Below are positions 63,381 to 64,000 of a stretch of DNA of 64,000 nt, piece after piece. A model generated the notes under the pieces. It saw nothing but the letters and a program-made list of their open reading frames with translations, had not been told where the DNA came from and did not search any database. Origin of the DNA: Kribbella turkmenica (GTDB lineage: Bacteria; Actinomycetota; Actinomycetes; Propionibacteriales; Kribbellaceae). The stretch covers positions 1-64,000 of the forward strand of contig NZ_SMKR01000008.1 of NCBI RefSeq assembly GCF_004348725.1, given 5' to 3'. Position 1 is the first letter of the stretch. Each line of letters starts with the position of its first letter. The translations under genes were made by a program, and so were the position numbers.

Positions 63381-64000
63381 CTACTCCTTCGGCCGAGGTC
63401 GGAGCCCCGCCGGAGGCGGCTGGTCGGTCTTCCTGCGCAGCAGATAGGTGTCCATGATCCAGCCCTTGCGGTCACGGGCCTCGGCGCGGACCTTCTCGAT
63501 CTCGGCGGCTACCTCGCGCAGCGGACCCGAGATCAGGATCTCGTCCGGTGTCCCCAGGTAAGCGCCCCAGTAGATGTCCGCGTCCTGGTCGAGGTGTTCC
63601 GTGAACGCCGTCTGCGCGTCGAGCATCACGACCACGTCGTCAACGTCGTCCGGCCACCCCTTCGCCAGCCGGCGACCGGTGGTGATCTGCACCGGGCGAC
63701 CGACCTGGTTGAGACCGACCCGGTGCCGCGCCGCCAGCGTCGACACGCTGCTGATCCCCGGGATCACCTCGACCTCGAACGACAACTCACCCCGGGCCAG
63801 GATGTCGTCCAGGATCGCCAGTGTGCTGTCGTACAGCGCCGGGTCACCCCAGACCAGGAACGCCCCCACCTGGTCCTCACCCAGCTCCGACACGATCAGG
63901 TCCGCGCACACGTCCGCGCGGCGGCGACGCCAGTCGCCGACGGCTTCGACGTAGGCGCCGGCGGTGCGGTCGCGCTCGGGATCGCGGCCGACGACGACCC
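63381..64000 (-). CDS. cobF: Precorrin-6A synthase (deacetylating), partial
   Basis: A 206-codon fragment open to the right edge. The reading frame contains AFLVWGDPALYDSTLAILDD, FEVEVIPGISSVSTLAARHR, LNQVGRPVQITTGRRLAKG, YWGAYLGTPDEILISGPLRE, matching CobF, which methylates C1 and removes the acetyl group from precorrin-5. It ends RPRPKE at 63381. The N-terminal 40-60 residues lie beyond the window. Confidence 0.9.
   Translation of the reverse strand, partial: VVVGRDPERDRTAGAYVEAVGDWRRRRADVCADLIVSELGEDQVGAFLVWGDPALYDSTLAILDDILARGELSFEVEVIPGISSVSTLAARHRVGLNQVGRPVQITTGRRLAKGWPDDVDDVVVMLDAQTAFTEHLDQDADIYWGAYLGTPDEILISGPLREVAAEIEKVRAEARDRKGWIMDTYLLRRKTDQPPPAGLRPRPKE

Overview
The window is high-GC actinobacterial chromosomal DNA: GTG starts are common, GTGA/ATGA stop-start overlaps are frequent, and the regulators and enzymes (ECF41 sigma factors, LmeA-like lipoprotein, DUF1707, DUF664, LAL regulator) are of actinomycete type. 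A Kribbella-like soil actinomycete would fit, but that is inference; no rRNA, tRNA or marker gene is present to settle it. No integrase, transposase, CRISPR array or complete insertion sequence was seen.

Region 1 (1-10200) differs from the rest. It has low coding density, small genes in mixed orientation (SnoaL-like, LuxR, methyltransferase, CbrC, ankyrin, macro-domain pseudogene, several unrecognised proteins), and a degenerate repeat of about 35-45 bp that recurs eleven times in one orientation between about 370 and 7685. From about 2180 the repeat falls between almost every pair of genes, so the stretch looks like a gene-cassette array. This is the best candidate here for an undescribed system. 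It is followed by decayed DNA (possible ligase relic, frameshifted ORF), a DUF664/DinB protein and a P-loop kinase.

Region 2 (10400-35750) is ordinary chromosomal accessory content: a secreted subtilase, two ECF41 sigma factor/DoxX modules (the first with a recognisable ECF41 promoter upstream of doxX), TetR/epimerase, AraC/O-methyltransferase, PadR/DUF1707, reductases, PhzF, lipoate ligase, hemerythrin, a second adenylate kinase, a LAL regulator, a DUF3800 protein and a PL6 polysaccharide lyase with a LacI-type operator candidate.

Region 3 (35780-50900) holds metH behind an SAH riboswitch whose pseudoknot strand overlaps an anti-Shine-Dalgarno stretch, an HtrA-like protease, RNase Z, a frameshifted phosphotransferase-aminotransferase fusion, the TldD/TldE pair, and a membrane protein pair.

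Region 4 (50940-57740) is one tightly spaced minus-strand cluster: FecBCD-type metallophore importer, PLP dehydratase, SDR, and a chimeric ORF joining a dioxygenase-type cupin to the tail of a C45 acyltransferase. Two tandem paralogous membrane proteins follow. The right end (59378-64000) carries aerobic cobalamin genes (cobIJ, cobH, cobG, partial cobF) around a divergent MarR gene. Cobalamin made there would serve MetH in region 3.

A recurring theme is deletion scars: two neighbouring genes cut and joined (TetR/epoxide hydrolase at 42877, SDR/TetR tails near 33830, cupin/C45 near 56560, GNAT with internal losses at 32696).
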